From Marinobacter sp. es.048 (GTDB lineage Bacteria; Pseudomonadota; Gammaproteobacteria; Pseudomonadales; Oleiphilaceae): a DNA stretch of 64,000 bases. Below the pieces are notes generated by a model that was not told where the DNA came from, searched no databases, and was given only the letters and a program-made list of their open reading frames with translations. Below, in pieces: positions 27,053 to 35,519 of this stretch. Each line of letters opens with the position of its first letter. The stretch's first letter is position 1. The DNA lies in assembly GCF_900188435.1 (NCBI RefSeq), contig NZ_FYFA01000001.1:1426001-1490000 (forward strand). Reading direction: 5' to 3'. The position numbers and the translations under genes are program-made.

Positions 27053-28357
27053 ATGAAACCGCTCCTTCTGATCGTTGCTTACCTTGCCGCTGTCACCCTA
27101 CCGTTGCTCCTGTCCGCCTGGACCGGAGGCGCGCCACGCCAGTTCCACCAGGAACTGGCCTCCGGCCTTGGCATTCTTGCCTTCTCGATGATCCTCGTGG
27201 AATTCATCCTGTCCGGACGTTTCAGGGCCATTTCAAATGACGTCGGCATGGATGTAACCATGCGGTTTCACCAGGTCATGGCTCGCACGGCCCTGGCTTT
27301 TGCTCTGCTGCACCCGTTTCTTTACCAGGGGACGCCGACAGGAGGGCAGCGCCCATGGGACCCCACGCGCCAGTTGACGCTCACGACGGATTTTTCCGAT
27401 TTGGCGACAGGCATTGTCGCCTGGCTACTGCTTACCGGCCTTGTTGTCATGGCCATCGGGCGCACCCAGCTGGGCTACCGATACGAAACATGGCGCCTGT
27501 TACACGGGCTCGGCGCGCTGCTGATCGCGGTACTTCTGTTGCACCATACCGTGTATGCCGGGCGGTATGGGTCACAGCCGGTGATGACCTGGGTGTGGTT
27601 GGTCATGACGGGTGTGGCGGTTGGGTCACTGCTGATGGTGTACCTGGTGGTTCCCTGGCTGCAGAAGGCTCGCCCCTGGCGCGTGACGTCCGTCGTCCGG
27701 TTGACGCCAAAGCAATGGGAAGTGACCGTGACCCCCAACGGTCACCGTGGTCTGGATTACCAGGCCGGGCAGTTCGCCTGGCTGAATGTGGGGCATAGCC
27801 CCTTCTCGATGAAGGAAAATCCTTTCTCCATTTCCGCAGCACCGGCGGCCGGGCCGAACGTCTCCTTCATGATCAAGGAGCTTGGCGACTTCACCCATAC
27901 TATTGGCGAGATAAAGCCTGACACCGTCGCCTATCTGGATGGCCCTTATGGCAACCTTACGGTCGATGGTCGCGAGGAAACCGGGGTCGCGCTCATCGCC
28001 GGTGGCGTTGGCCTCGCGCCGCTGCTGGGCATACTCCGGCAAATGCGCCTGACCGGCGATTCGCGCAAGGTGAAGGTGGTCTACGGCAACCGGATCGCCG
28101 AGCAGATCGCCTATCATGAAGAGTTGGGTGATGAGGGCGTGGTCTATGTGCTGTCAGAGCCGCCAGAGGACTGGCAGGGAGAGACCGGCTTCATTGATGG
28201 AGCGCTGATGGATCGTGTCTTTTCAGAGCAGGAGTTCCGTGACTGGGTGTTTGTAATGTGCGGGCCGGCGGTCATGATGGATGTTGTTGAAGATCACCTG
28301 ATCAAGCGGGGTACACCCGCTCACCGGATTCTCTCGGAGCGGTTCAGCTATGACTAA
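27053..28357 (+). CDS. Ferric-reductase-like transmembrane flavocytochrome
   Basis: 434 residues. Residues 1-205 hold about six hydrophobic segments with paired His (FHQVMARTALAFALLHP, LLHGLGALLIAVLLLHH), as in haem b-binding ferric reductase/NADPH oxidase domains. Residues 210-434 are an FNR-type FAD/NAD(P) module with GQFAWLN, NPFSIS and GGVGLAPLLGIL. No ferredoxin domain is present. It would transfer electrons from NAD(P)H across the membrane; the acceptor is unknown. A 35-codon membrane microprotein overlaps its end. Confidence 0.85.
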   Translation: MKPLLLIVAYLAAVTLPLLLSAWTGGAPRQFHQELASGLGILAFSMILVEFILSGRFRAISNDVGMDVTMRFHQVMARTALAFALLHPFLYQGTPTGGQRPWDPTRQLTLTTDFSDLATGIVAWLLLTGLVVMAIGRTQLGYRYETWRLLHGLGALLIAVLLLHHTVYAGRYGSQPVMTWVWLVMTGVAVGSLLMVYLVVPWLQKARPWRVTSVVRLTPKQWEVTVTPNGHRGLDYQAGQFAWLNVGHSPFSMKENPFSISAAPAAGPNVSFMIKELGDFTHTIGEIKPDTVAYLDGPYGNLTVDGREETGVALIAGGVGLAPLLGILRQMRLTGDSRKVKVVYGNRIAEQIAYHEELGDEGVVYVLSEPPEDWQGETGFIDGALMDRVFSEQEFRDWVFVMCGPAVMMDVVEDHLIKRGTPAHRILSERFSYD

Positions 28358-28457
28358 TCCAATCCAGCGGCTGACTCAGCGGCGGCGGCTTTCTTTGGTC
28401 ATCTGGGGGCTGAATATTACCTTGGTCCTGATCCTGCTGGTTTTTGTGTTGCGCTAA
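28350..28457 (+). CDS. 35-residue single-pass membrane microprotein
   Basis: The ATG at 28350 overlaps the flavocytochrome stop by eight bases. The product has a basic N-terminus (RLTQRRRLS) and one hydrophobic helix (VIWGLNITLVLILLVFVLR). Overlap suggests coupling and perhaps a small subunit or stabiliser of the flavocytochrome (inference). No family recognised. Confidence 0.55.
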   Translation: MTNPIQRLTQRRRLSLVIWGLNITLVLILLVFVLR

Positions 28458-28489
28458 GAACCGGGACAGATCTATTTTCTGTCCCTCTC
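28457..28489 (+). repeat. Dispersed repeat copy 6, forming a hairpin
   Basis: AACCGGGACAGATCTATT followed by TTCTGTCCC. GGGACAGA and TCTGTCCC make a perfect eight-base stem with a short AT loop, which may act as a terminator-like structure behind the microprotein gene. Confidence 0.8.
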
Positions 28490-28572
28490 GCGTTCTTTGG
28501 CGGACACATCGATCAGCATGGCCAATTCACGAGCGCCCATCTAGTAGAGATTGTAACGTGAGGAGACGCTGA

Positions 28573-30564
28573 CTATCGCGCTGAAGCCCAGCTGCCTCGG
28601 GCCAGTTCCATGGCCCGGTTAACCTCATCGGCCGGGACATCACCCGGATCGCCTTTTTCGATCGGGTCGTAGTGGAACACATACAGTCGGGAGACGAATT
28701 CGGCGACGGGCAGGGAGGCTTCGCCGAACAGCTCGCCGTGGCCGTGGGTGGAGGTGATAACTCCCTGGCCCCAGTTCTGCCCGCTGTCGTTGTTGGGGTT
28801 GAAAAAGTAGACGCGCATGGTCTTTTCTTTATCCATTGCGAGCCGTTGAATGGTGATGGCGTGCCAGCCAAGAAAACGTGTGGCGCTGTCGGTTACTGCA
28901 ATGCCGGCCGGCTGTGGATTGATCACGGGAATGTTGCCGTTATAGAAAGGGTCATAGGCGGCGTAGAAATCCCGGACAAACCCTTCGAAGTCTTTCAGGC
29001 CGCCGGTAAAGACGTCCACGGCGATGCGAAATCCATGGCCGACGTGGTCGCCGTGAAATTCGGCGTTGACCCATTTGTGAGGGTCTTCCCCTCGGCTAAC
29101 GCTGCGCCGCCCCATTTCAAAATAGATGCGGTCCAGATGCGGCACAGTCAGCAGGGATACGGCATCGACATCAACGGATGGCTCGCTTGCCAGTCCTGCA
29201 CCAAGCTCCCGTGAAGAAATGCTGTTGCCCTCGAAACGCATGATGATTTCATCGTCCCGTGCCGCCCAGGCAAGGATGCGCAGTAATTCCGCAGGCATGT
29301 TGTAGGCCCACATGGACAGCGCTCGGGTAGACTGGCAGGTAGGGTAGTTGCCCTGGCCGACGCCCAGTGGCAGTCCCAGTACGTTCAGTACGTCGGCGAG
29401 TAAAAAGCATTCGGGTGAGCGACCACTGCCGAAGACGGTCGCGACTTTCTCGGCTGCGGCGTCGCAGAGCGTCATGCGTATCTGGCGCCACAGGGATGGC
29501 GCCACCGGGGGCGAGTAGAGAATGCCCCGTTCCAGCATCATCGCCAGGCCATAGGTACACTGGCTGGTTTCGGGAAATACGGCGTCGTCAATCAGGCGGT
29601 GTATCAGCGCGGGGTAGCAGTGAAACGCATCGGCACCGGTGTAACTCAGCCCGAGGGCTGTGGGAATCAGGGCATTCCAGCGATCACGAAGGTACCGAAT
29701 GAACACCGGCATGTAGGCTGACACCAGGCCGGTGTTGTGCATGGCCTGGGCAAAGGCGATGGCCTCTCGCATCAGGGTGGCGTCGTCCATTTCCGCCAGT
29801 CGTTCAGAATAGACCTCAAAGCCGGGGTCTTCACGGCAACCTTCGGTGGGGCTGAACAGGGCGTTGATCAGTTGCAGTGCGTCGTCGCTGACTTCGCCGC
29901 CCAGGGCGTCCGGTTTTTCCAGGCAGACGGCGATCTGGGTCACCATGTGTTTAACGCCCTCAACCTGCACCGGGCGCTGCTCCAGAATTCGCCAGACTTC
30001 GGCTACCAGGTGTTCTAACAGGTTTTCATAGCCCAGGTGCTGAAGCAGGTAGTGATACAGGTTCTGAACGGCATGGCCGAGTCGATCGGGCCGCAGCCTG
30101 TCGCTCTCCTGCAGGTCGTCACTGACCACCAGATCAAGGTTCATCGCCATCACCTGGGCGAGGAAATGATGGGCATGTTCTGCCGAGATTGAGGCGTGTA
30201 TGTAGTCGCCTTTGGCAACCGCCAACAGGCGAATCTGGCTCAGGCATTCGACCAGTGTTTCGGTTGGCTCACCGTGTCGAACGGTGCGTGCAGCCAGGGA
30301 GGGCACGAGTGTCTGGGGAAAGTCCCAATCGCTGCCACCGAAGAGTCCGGCCGATTCGATGGCCGGTACGCGTTCGTAAATTGCCTCTAGGCCTCCGAAG
30401 CTGAGCACCAGGGGCTTTGCCGCATCAATTACTTCGAATACGGGTGAAACGCCCTCCACGGCATTGACTTCAGCAAGGCGGCTGACGGCGTCGTCAAAGT
30501 CCTTTACAAGGTTTTCTGGCGCACGGTTGCTCTGGTTTTCGATGTCATTTTTAGCTCTGGCCAT
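28573..30564 (-). CDS. Large uncharacterised protein with possible Cys-His hydrolase centre
   Basis: About 663 residues from the ATG at 30564 (AAGGA eight bases upstream); TTG 30600 and ATG 30573 are alternatives. Mostly helical and soluble, with no signal peptide. A conserved-looking block QGNYPTCQSTRALSMWAYN resembles a Gln...Cys active-site loop, and later LGWHAITIQRL offers a His, with HGFRIAVDVFTGG between. The C-terminal segment MRVYFFNPNNDSGQNWG then HGELFGEASLP is distinctive. I infer a papain/transglutaminase-like catalytic centre but cannot assign a family. Confidence 0.65.
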   Translation of the reverse strand: MARAKNDIENQSNRAPENLVKDFDDAVSRLAEVNAVEGVSPVFEVIDAAKPLVLSFGGLEAIYERVPAIESAGLFGGSDWDFPQTLVPSLAARTVRHGEPTETLVECLSQIRLLAVAKGDYIHASISAEHAHHFLAQVMAMNLDLVVSDDLQESDRLRPDRLGHAVQNLYHYLLQHLGYENLLEHLVAEVWRILEQRPVQVEGVKHMVTQIAVCLEKPDALGGEVSDDALQLINALFSPTEGCREDPGFEVYSERLAEMDDATLMREAIAFAQAMHNTGLVSAYMPVFIRYLRDRWNALIPTALGLSYTGADAFHCYPALIHRLIDDAVFPETSQCTYGLAMMLERGILYSPPVAPSLWRQIRMTLCDAAAEKVATVFGSGRSPECFLLADVLNVLGLPLGVGQGNYPTCQSTRALSMWAYNMPAELLRILAWAARDDEIIMRFEGNSISSRELGAGLASEPSVDVDAVSLLTVPHLDRIYFEMGRRSVSRGEDPHKWVNAEFHGDHVGHGFRIAVDVFTGGLKDFEGFVRDFYAAYDPFYNGNIPVINPQPAGIAVTDSATRFLGWHAITIQRLAMDKEKTMRVYFFNPNNDSGQNWGQGVITSTHGHGELFGEASLPVAEFVSRLYVFHYDPIEKGDPGDVPADEVNRAMELARGSWASAR

Positions 30565-30640
30565 AACAACCATCCTTGAGGGAACCTTGAACTGTGTCAA
30601 CTTTGAGGTTCTTGTTTTTTTGAACTGCCTTCTTCATTCC

Positions 30641-30678
30641 AGTCAACCGCAGCATTTCTTGAATTTTAGTCCGCCACT
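30641..30678 (-). pseudogene. 3' relic of the SEC-C protein gene
   Basis: The minus strand reads SGGLKFKKCCG then stop, matching the C-terminus SGLKFKKCCG of the intact gene at 35520. Nothing else of the gene remains. It abuts dispersed repeat copy 7. Confidence 0.7.
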
Positions 30679-30680
30679 GA

Positions 30681-30704
30681 AAAACCGGGAGAGATCTATT
30701 TTTT
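30681..30704 (+). repeat. Dispersed repeat copy 7 (variant)
   Basis: AAAACCGGGAGAGATCTATT plus TTTT. Immediately follows the SEC-C relic. Confidence 0.8.
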
Positions 30705-30792
30705 GAAGGATTTAGGGGCGTAGAATTGGCGAATGGTTTCGACTGGGTGCTGATTTGGGCCCAGATAACAATCGCAGCGACAGGCCCCTATC

Positions 30793-31098
30793 ATGCATGT
30801 AGATAAAGCAAAAAAGCGTATTGCAAAGCAGGTTAAGAAGGGCTTTCACGGCTATCCGTTGGTTTCGCTAGAGTACTTTGGTAAAGCGAGCTCTGGTAAA
30901 ACGCCTGATTCAGCCACGGAGGTCGTTGTTTCATACACTGAGGAAGAGGGCGCGGATCCCCAGAAGCAAACGTTTGTCAGCGGCGGTGACGCCCGGGAAG
31001 ATGAAACGATTCAGTCCACCCTCCTGAAAATCATTGAGCGAGCGGATGCCAAAACGGTGACTGAGGTCGACGGTATTTCCACTCTCAATGTTTCGTGA
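30793..31098 (+). CDS. Conserved-looking small protein (101 residues)
   Basis: No family recognised with certainty. The N-terminus is basic (DKAKKRIAKQVKKGFHGYP) and the remainder acidic (YTEEEGADPQ, GGDAREDE). The pattern of a small cytoplasmic alpha/beta protein is clear, and codon use is normal. It stands alone between repeat copy 7 and the erythromycin-esterase-like gene. Confidence 0.55.
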   Translation: MHVDKAKKRIAKQVKKGFHGYPLVSLEYFGKASSGKTPDSATEVVVSYTEEEGADPQKQTFVSGGDAREDETIQSTLLKIIERADAKTVTEVDGISTLNVS

Positions 31099-31183
31099 AA
31101 AGCCGCTGTCACTGGTCCGGTTTGTGCCGATGATGGTTGAGGGCGGGTGAGACTGGCTGGCAGCAAAAGAAAGGAGCGCTGTT

Positions 31184-32491
31184 ATGCAGGACACGTCTAC
31201 CAGCGAGCTGATCGCACGGGTTGCTGAACCCATAGAGGATGTCGAGTCAGACAATATGGACCGGTTACTCGAACGGGTCGGCGACGCCCGCATCGTTCTG
31301 ATTGGCGAAGCCTCCCATGGCACGTCGGAATTTTACCGGTATCGGGCCCGGATAACGCAGGCGCTGATCGAGCAGAAAAACTTTGGTTTTGTAGCGGTTG
31401 AGGCCGACTGGCCTGATGCAGCGCGGATTGACCACTACGTTCGTCACATGAAGACACCGCCCGCTGAATGGACGGCGTTCACCCGATTTCCTACCTGGAT
31501 GTGGCGTAACGAGGAGGTCCGCGAATTTGTGGATTGGCTCCGGGAACACAACGCCGGTATCAATGATCGGGAGAGGCGCGTGGGCTTTTACGGACTGGAT
31601 TTATACAGTCTGTTTACCTCCATCGACGCCGTGCTCGGCTACCTCGAAGACGTGGACCAGGAGACGGCAGCCATTGCGCGCGAGCGATACAGTTGCCTGG
31701 CGCCGTTTCAGTCGGACCCGATGACCTATGGCCGGGCCACACTGACCGGGCGCCACCGTGAGTGTGAAGAGGATGTGGTGAACATGCTCACCGACCTGCT
31801 CAATAAACGCCTGAAATACACGGAACAAGATGGATCCCGTTTTATGGACGCGGTCCAGAATGCTCGGCTTGTTGCCAATGCCGAGCGTTATTACCGCAAC
31901 ATGTACAGTGGATACAGCGATTCCTGGAATTTGCGTGACCAACACATGTTCGACACGCTTGAGGCACTGTTAGCCTATGGCGGTGAGAACAGCAAGGTGG
32001 TGGTCTGGGAGCATAACTCTCACGTCGGTAACGCCCGCGCGACCGATATGCTTGTTCGCGGGCAGTTTAATGTGGGGGAGCTGTGTCGGGATAAATACGG
32101 CGACCAATCCTATCTGATCGGCTTTGGCACCGACGCCGGCACAGTGGCCGCAGCGTCAGACTGGGGCGATCCGATGGAGATCAAGCAGGTTCAGCCCTCG
32201 CTCACCGGTAGCTGGGAGCGACTGTGCCATGAAACCGGGCTCCCGGCGTTCAGATTGCCACTGCGACACCTGGCTTCTGATACGTTGAATACGCGGCTGC
32301 ACGACAGGCGACTCGAACGGGCGATCGGGGTGATCTACCGCCCGGAAACCGAGCGCCAGAGCCATTACTTCCTGGCACAGCTGGCCGGGCAATTCGACGA
32401 ATACATCTGGTTTGACCGCACTGAGGCGGTCACGCCCTTGGCGACCGGAACTTTGCGCGGAGTGCCCGACACCTATCCTTTCGGGCTGTGA
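31184..32491 (+). CDS. Erythromycin esterase family protein
   Basis: 435 residues. Family hallmarks are LIGEASHGTSEFYRYRA (about 37-53) with the conserved Glu/His, VAVEADWPDA, and VVWEHNSHVGNARATDM in the middle. AAAGGAG precedes the ATG. Many chromosomal members of this superfamily are not resistance enzymes and have unknown substrates; macrolide esterase activity should not be assumed. Confidence 0.85.
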   Translation: MQDTSTSELIARVAEPIEDVESDNMDRLLERVGDARIVLIGEASHGTSEFYRYRARITQALIEQKNFGFVAVEADWPDAARIDHYVRHMKTPPAEWTAFTRFPTWMWRNEEVREFVDWLREHNAGINDRERRVGFYGLDLYSLFTSIDAVLGYLEDVDQETAAIARERYSCLAPFQSDPMTYGRATLTGRHRECEEDVVNMLTDLLNKRLKYTEQDGSRFMDAVQNARLVANAERYYRNMYSGYSDSWNLRDQHMFDTLEALLAYGGENSKVVVWEHNSHVGNARATDMLVRGQFNVGELCRDKYGDQSYLIGFGTDAGTVAAASDWGDPMEIKQVQPSLTGSWERLCHETGLPAFRLPLRHLASDTLNTRLHDRRLERAIGVIYRPETERQSHYFLAQLAGQFDEYIWFDRTEAVTPLATGTLRGVPDTYPFGL

Positions 32492-32530
32492 GGTCCGGCT
32501 CGGCTTCTTCACGTCGATGGGTAGTGCTCA

Positions 32531-32665
32531 GAGTCATCGGCCTTGCAGCTGCCCTACATAGGCGGTGGTGAAGGCCGCCTGGAATTTCTGCAGGTCTTCA
32601 CGGCTATGGTTTTTAGGCAGTGACAGTTTGCGCACGTTGCACTCGGGCAGATTGAACTGCCCCTG
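32531..32665 (-). pseudogene. Deleted relic of a DUF3010 gene, copy 1
   Basis: The minus strand reads GQFNLPECNVRKLSLPKNHS then REDLQKFQ joined directly to AAFTTAYVGQLQGR and stop. The first part is from the N-terminal half of DUF3010 and the second from its C-terminus, so an internal piece has been lost in frame. There is no start codon region. Confidence 0.65.
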
Positions 32666-32668
32666 TGG

Positions 32669-32690
32669 AAAACCGGGACTAGTCTATTCC
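32669..32690 (+). repeat. Dispersed repeat copy 8 (variant)
   Basis: AAAACCGGGACTAGTCTATT plus CC. It contains the stop codon (minus-strand TAG, 32684-32686) of the adjacent zinc-ribbon gene. Confidence 0.8.
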
Positions 32691-32851
32691 CCTTTTTTGA
32701 ATTTAGCTTTGCAATTGCCGCTCATGCACATCGTGCAGTAGTGCTCACGGTCCTCGTGTTTTGTGCCCTCTGCGATCGTGATGCCGCAGCCGTTACAGAG
32801 CAGGATGGCAACGTCTCCTTCAAATTTCACAATGGCGTGTTCGTAATCCAT
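32684..32851 (-). CDS. Small zinc-binding protein, copy 1
   Basis: 55 residues from the ATG at 32851. Cys pairs CNGCG (19-23) and YCTMCMSG (38-45), with Glu/His between (TKHEDREH), suggest a zinc-binding fold; the C-terminus is basic (NCKAKFKKGE). The near-identical gene at 37198 begins at the same Met, which supports this start although a frame is open 100 codons further upstream. No strong ribosome binding site is seen. Its last residue and stop lie inside dispersed repeat copy 8. Confidence 0.65.
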   Translation of the reverse strand: MDYEHAIVKFEGDVAILLCNGCGITIAEGTKHEDREHYCTMCMSGNCKAKFKKGE

Positions 32852-33122
32852 AAGATGGTTCGCGAGAACCCCATCCTTCGAGGTGGGGTGGGATAGCTTG
32901 TCGGCGTGTGCCGACCCTTCTCTCACACTCCTTTCGACTGAGCTATCAAACGTTAATGTAAGTACCGTTCGTACCAGATTTTCGCGCATTGACATCATAG
33001 TACGCGGCTCGGGTCGGGTCAGACTCTTGATAGGCGACCACCCCTGGTATTCGGTAACGGCAACCCGGGACTGGCTCAGATGAATGTCCAGGCCAGTACC
33101 CTTGTAATCTTGTTTCCCTGCG

Positions 33123-34037
33123 TCATCTCGATTCCCGGATATCAACGGCACCGAGTTTACGAATCAATTTCTTTGCAGGCTTAACATTGTCGGCTTTTGA
33201 AACCAGACTGGTAAACCAGCGGCATTGAGTTGAATAGGCCTGGCTTTCTCTTATCAGCTTTTTCAGAAACAGCTGTTCACCCCCCTTACACCAAAGCTCT
33301 GCTCTCAGCCCGCCAAAATTCAGAGTGGGGGATTTGGTTTTTGCTTTTTGTTCACCGCGGCTACGAGCAAGGTTATTGAGTTTAAGCCGGCTACCTTTAA
33401 TCGCTTCATCGAGCGAGGCATGGAAGGGTGGGTTGCATACGCTGACGTCAAAGAACTCCCCAGCTTGTACGATCCCTTCAAACATGTGGTTTTTATCGGG
33501 CTGCGTGCGCAGCGCAAAGCGGTCTTTGAGCGTGGGGTTGTTGGCGATGATTGTGGCTACGTTCTCGAGCGACTCGGGATTAATATCACTACCGACACAC
33601 TGCCAGCCGTAAATCTGGCAGGCCAGTAGCGGGTAAATTCCATTTGCCCCCGTCCCTATATCGAGCAGTTTGATGTTGGGCTGTTCAAGCTCAGGGCTGG
33701 TTCCAGGCCCGGTCCCAAGTCTGAATAGATCCGCCACGTGATGGATATAGTCGGCTCTGCCCGGGATTGGAGGGCAAAGGGCACCCTCTGGAATATCCCA
33801 ATCGACAATGTTGTAGTATCGGTTCAATAACGCGGCGTTGAGAGTTTTTACTGCCAATGGGTCTGCGAAATCGATGGAAAGGTCGCCATGGGCGTTCGGA
33901 TTCACATGGGGGGCCAGTGCCGGGTGGCTTTTTACGAGAGCCGGGAAGTCATAGCCCTGGTTGTGCAGATTCCTCGGGTGTAGACCTTTCCGAACAGGCT
34001 TTGTAGGAACCGGGGCAGATCTAGTGTTCGGGTTCAT
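33123..34037 (-). CDS. rlmF: 23S rRNA m6A1618 methyltransferase RlmF, frameshifted at the 3' end
   Basis: Methylates A1618 of 23S rRNA. Landmarks are GLHPRN, DWDIPEGALCPPIPGRADYIHH, SAM motif LDIGTGANGIYPLLA and the catalytic NPPFH. The open frame ends VDIRESR at 33123, but the next frame continues IEMTQGNKITRVLAWTF to a stop at 33076, which is the conserved RlmF C-terminus. So one base has been lost near 33131 (or misread), removing about 17 residues. At the other end, residues 2-10 or so (NPNTRSAPVP) are encoded by dispersed repeat copy 9, which replaced the normal N-terminal tail. Catalytic core is intact; activity is uncertain. Confidence 0.85.
   Translation of the reverse strand: MNPNTRSAPVPTKPVRKGLHPRNLHNQGYDFPALVKSHPALAPHVNPNAHGDLSIDFADPLAVKTLNAALLNRYYNIVDWDIPEGALCPPIPGRADYIHHVADLFRLGTGPGTSPELEQPNIKLLDIGTGANGIYPLLACQIYGWQCVGSDINPESLENVATIIANNPTLKDRFALRTQPDKNHMFEGIVQAGEFFDVSVCNPPFHASLDEAIKGSRLKLNNLARSRGEQKAKTKSPTLNFGGLRAELWCKGGEQLFLKKLIRESQAYSTQCRWFTSLVSKADNVKPAKKLIRKLGAVDIRESR
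34007..34029 (+). repeat. Dispersed repeat copy 9, inside the rlmF N-terminus
   Basis: GGAACCGGGGCAGATCTAGT plus GTTC. It is translated on the minus strand as part of the first dozen codons of rlmF. Confidence 0.75.
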
Positions 34038-34133
34038 GGCAAGCCTGCATTTTGTCGTCGAATCAGGTGGTCTTGGTTCACTATGGTAACGCTTACCTGC
34101 ATGGCCACGCATCTAACATACGGGAGGACGAGG

Positions 34134-35177
34134 GTGCCGATCCTGGACCCGGATAGCTGGACGCTCTTTCAGAGCGTCGTTATTTTCAGTATTTGTGCCC
34201 TGGTGATTACTATTGCCGGGACACGCATCACCCGAGTGGTCGACCAGCTCGCCGACCGGACCGGGCTGGGTGAGGCGGCCGCTGGTGCCGTGCTTTTGGG
34301 GGCAGCGACCTCCTTGAGTGGCGCTGTGCTCTCAGTAACAGCCGCTTACCGGGGGCACCCGGAGCTGGCTGTCAGTAATGCCCTGGGTGGCATCGCGGTA
34401 CAGACCTTTTTCCTGGCCATTGCCGACATGGTCTACCGGCGTGCGAACCTGGAACACGCGGCTGCCTCAGCCCCGAACATGATGCAGAACGGACTGCTGA
34501 TCGCGCTCCTGGCGCTGATCCTTTTGGCGCCCAACTTGCCGGATGTCACCATCTGGAACATCCACCCGGTGACCCCGGTACTGCTTGGCTTCTATTTCTA
34601 CGGCACCCGACTCATTCAGAGTGCCGGCGACAACCCCATGTGGCGCCCTTCCATTACCGGTGATACGCGGCAGGACGAGCCGGAAAGCACGAGCCGTTTG
34701 CCACCAATGAGCCGCCTCTGGACAGAGTTTGTGGTGCTTATGGCAATGCTCGGCGTGGCCGGGCTGGTACTGGAACCCGCTGCCACGACAATAAGCTCGG
34801 AAGCCGGATTGAGCCAGACAATCGTCGGTGTTCTTCTGACGGCGATCAGTACGTCCATTCCGGAGCTGGTAACGTCCGTTGCCGCGGTAAGGCGGGGTGC
34901 GCTTACGCTCGCGGTGGCCGGGATCATCGGCGGCAATGCCTTCGATACGCTTTTCATGGCCGCTTCGGACGTCGCCTACCAGGACGGCTCGATCTACCAT
35001 ACGATGACCGCCGATTCGGAACGTTGGGTCGCACTGACCCTGTTGATGGCGGCCATCCTGATCATGGGACTGATACGCCGGGAACGCTATGGCGTTGGAC
35101 GAATCGGTGCGGAGAGCCTTGCAATTATGGTGCTCTACGGGCTTGGTGTGGTGTTGATGTTCACTTTTCAGGCTTAA
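34134..35177 (+). CDS. Sodium/calcium exchanger family membrane protein
   Basis: 347 residues from a GTG at 34134 with GGGAGGA upstream; an ATG at 34083 is possible but lacks a binding site. About ten hydrophobic segments fall in two homologous halves. The alpha-repeat-like motifs are GAATSLSGAVLSVTAAYRGH with SNALGGIAVQ, and TAISTSIPELVTSVAAVRRG with GGNAFDTLFM. This fits the CaCA cation/proton or cation/Na+ antiporter superfamily. The transported ion is not predictable. A 25-base stretch at its upstream side recurs near 19100. Confidence 0.8.
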   Translation: MPILDPDSWTLFQSVVIFSICALVITIAGTRITRVVDQLADRTGLGEAAAGAVLLGAATSLSGAVLSVTAAYRGHPELAVSNALGGIAVQTFFLAIADMVYRRANLEHAAASAPNMMQNGLLIALLALILLAPNLPDVTIWNIHPVTPVLLGFYFYGTRLIQSAGDNPMWRPSITGDTRQDEPESTSRLPPMSRLWTEFVVLMAMLGVAGLVLEPAATTISSEAGLSQTIVGVLLTAISTSIPELVTSVAAVRRGALTLAVAGIIGGNAFDTLFMAASDVAYQDGSIYHTMTADSERWVALTLLMAAILIMGLIRRERYGVGRIGAESLAIMVLYGLGVVLMFTFQA

Positions 35178-35496
35178 CGACCTTGCAGCTGACCTACATA
35201 GGCGGCGGTAAAAGCCGTTTCCTGAAAGGCCTTCAACCCCGTCTCGGAAAACGCAATGGGCAGCGGGTTGGATGCCAGGGTGGACTTGATCAGCGCCAGG
35301 GGCAGCAGGGTCACCGTCAACTCAAAACCACTGATCAGTTGAATAGCCGCTGCAGATCTTCACGGCTATGGTTTTTTGGCAGTGACAGCTTGCGCACCTA
35401 GCACCCCGGCAGGTTGAACTGCCCCCTGTCCATATTCAGCAAACACATCACTGCATCGCTGCCAGTCAGCTCAACACCACAAACAATCATAGCCAT
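35174..35496 (-). pseudogene. Relic of a DUF3010 gene, copy 2
   Basis: Starts MAMIVCGVELTGSDAVMCLL on the minus strand, continues GQFNLPGC, then an in-frame TAG at 35398-35400, then VRKLSLPKNHSREDLQ. An internal piece is missing before LPLALIKSTLASNPLPIAF and the C-terminus AYVGQLQGR. Both termini of the DUF3010 family are recognisable, but the reading is broken by a stop and a deletion. Its stop overlaps the exchanger gene stop. Confidence 0.7.
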
Positions 35497-35519
35497 TTCC
35501 TTCTATACCTCGGCTGCGT

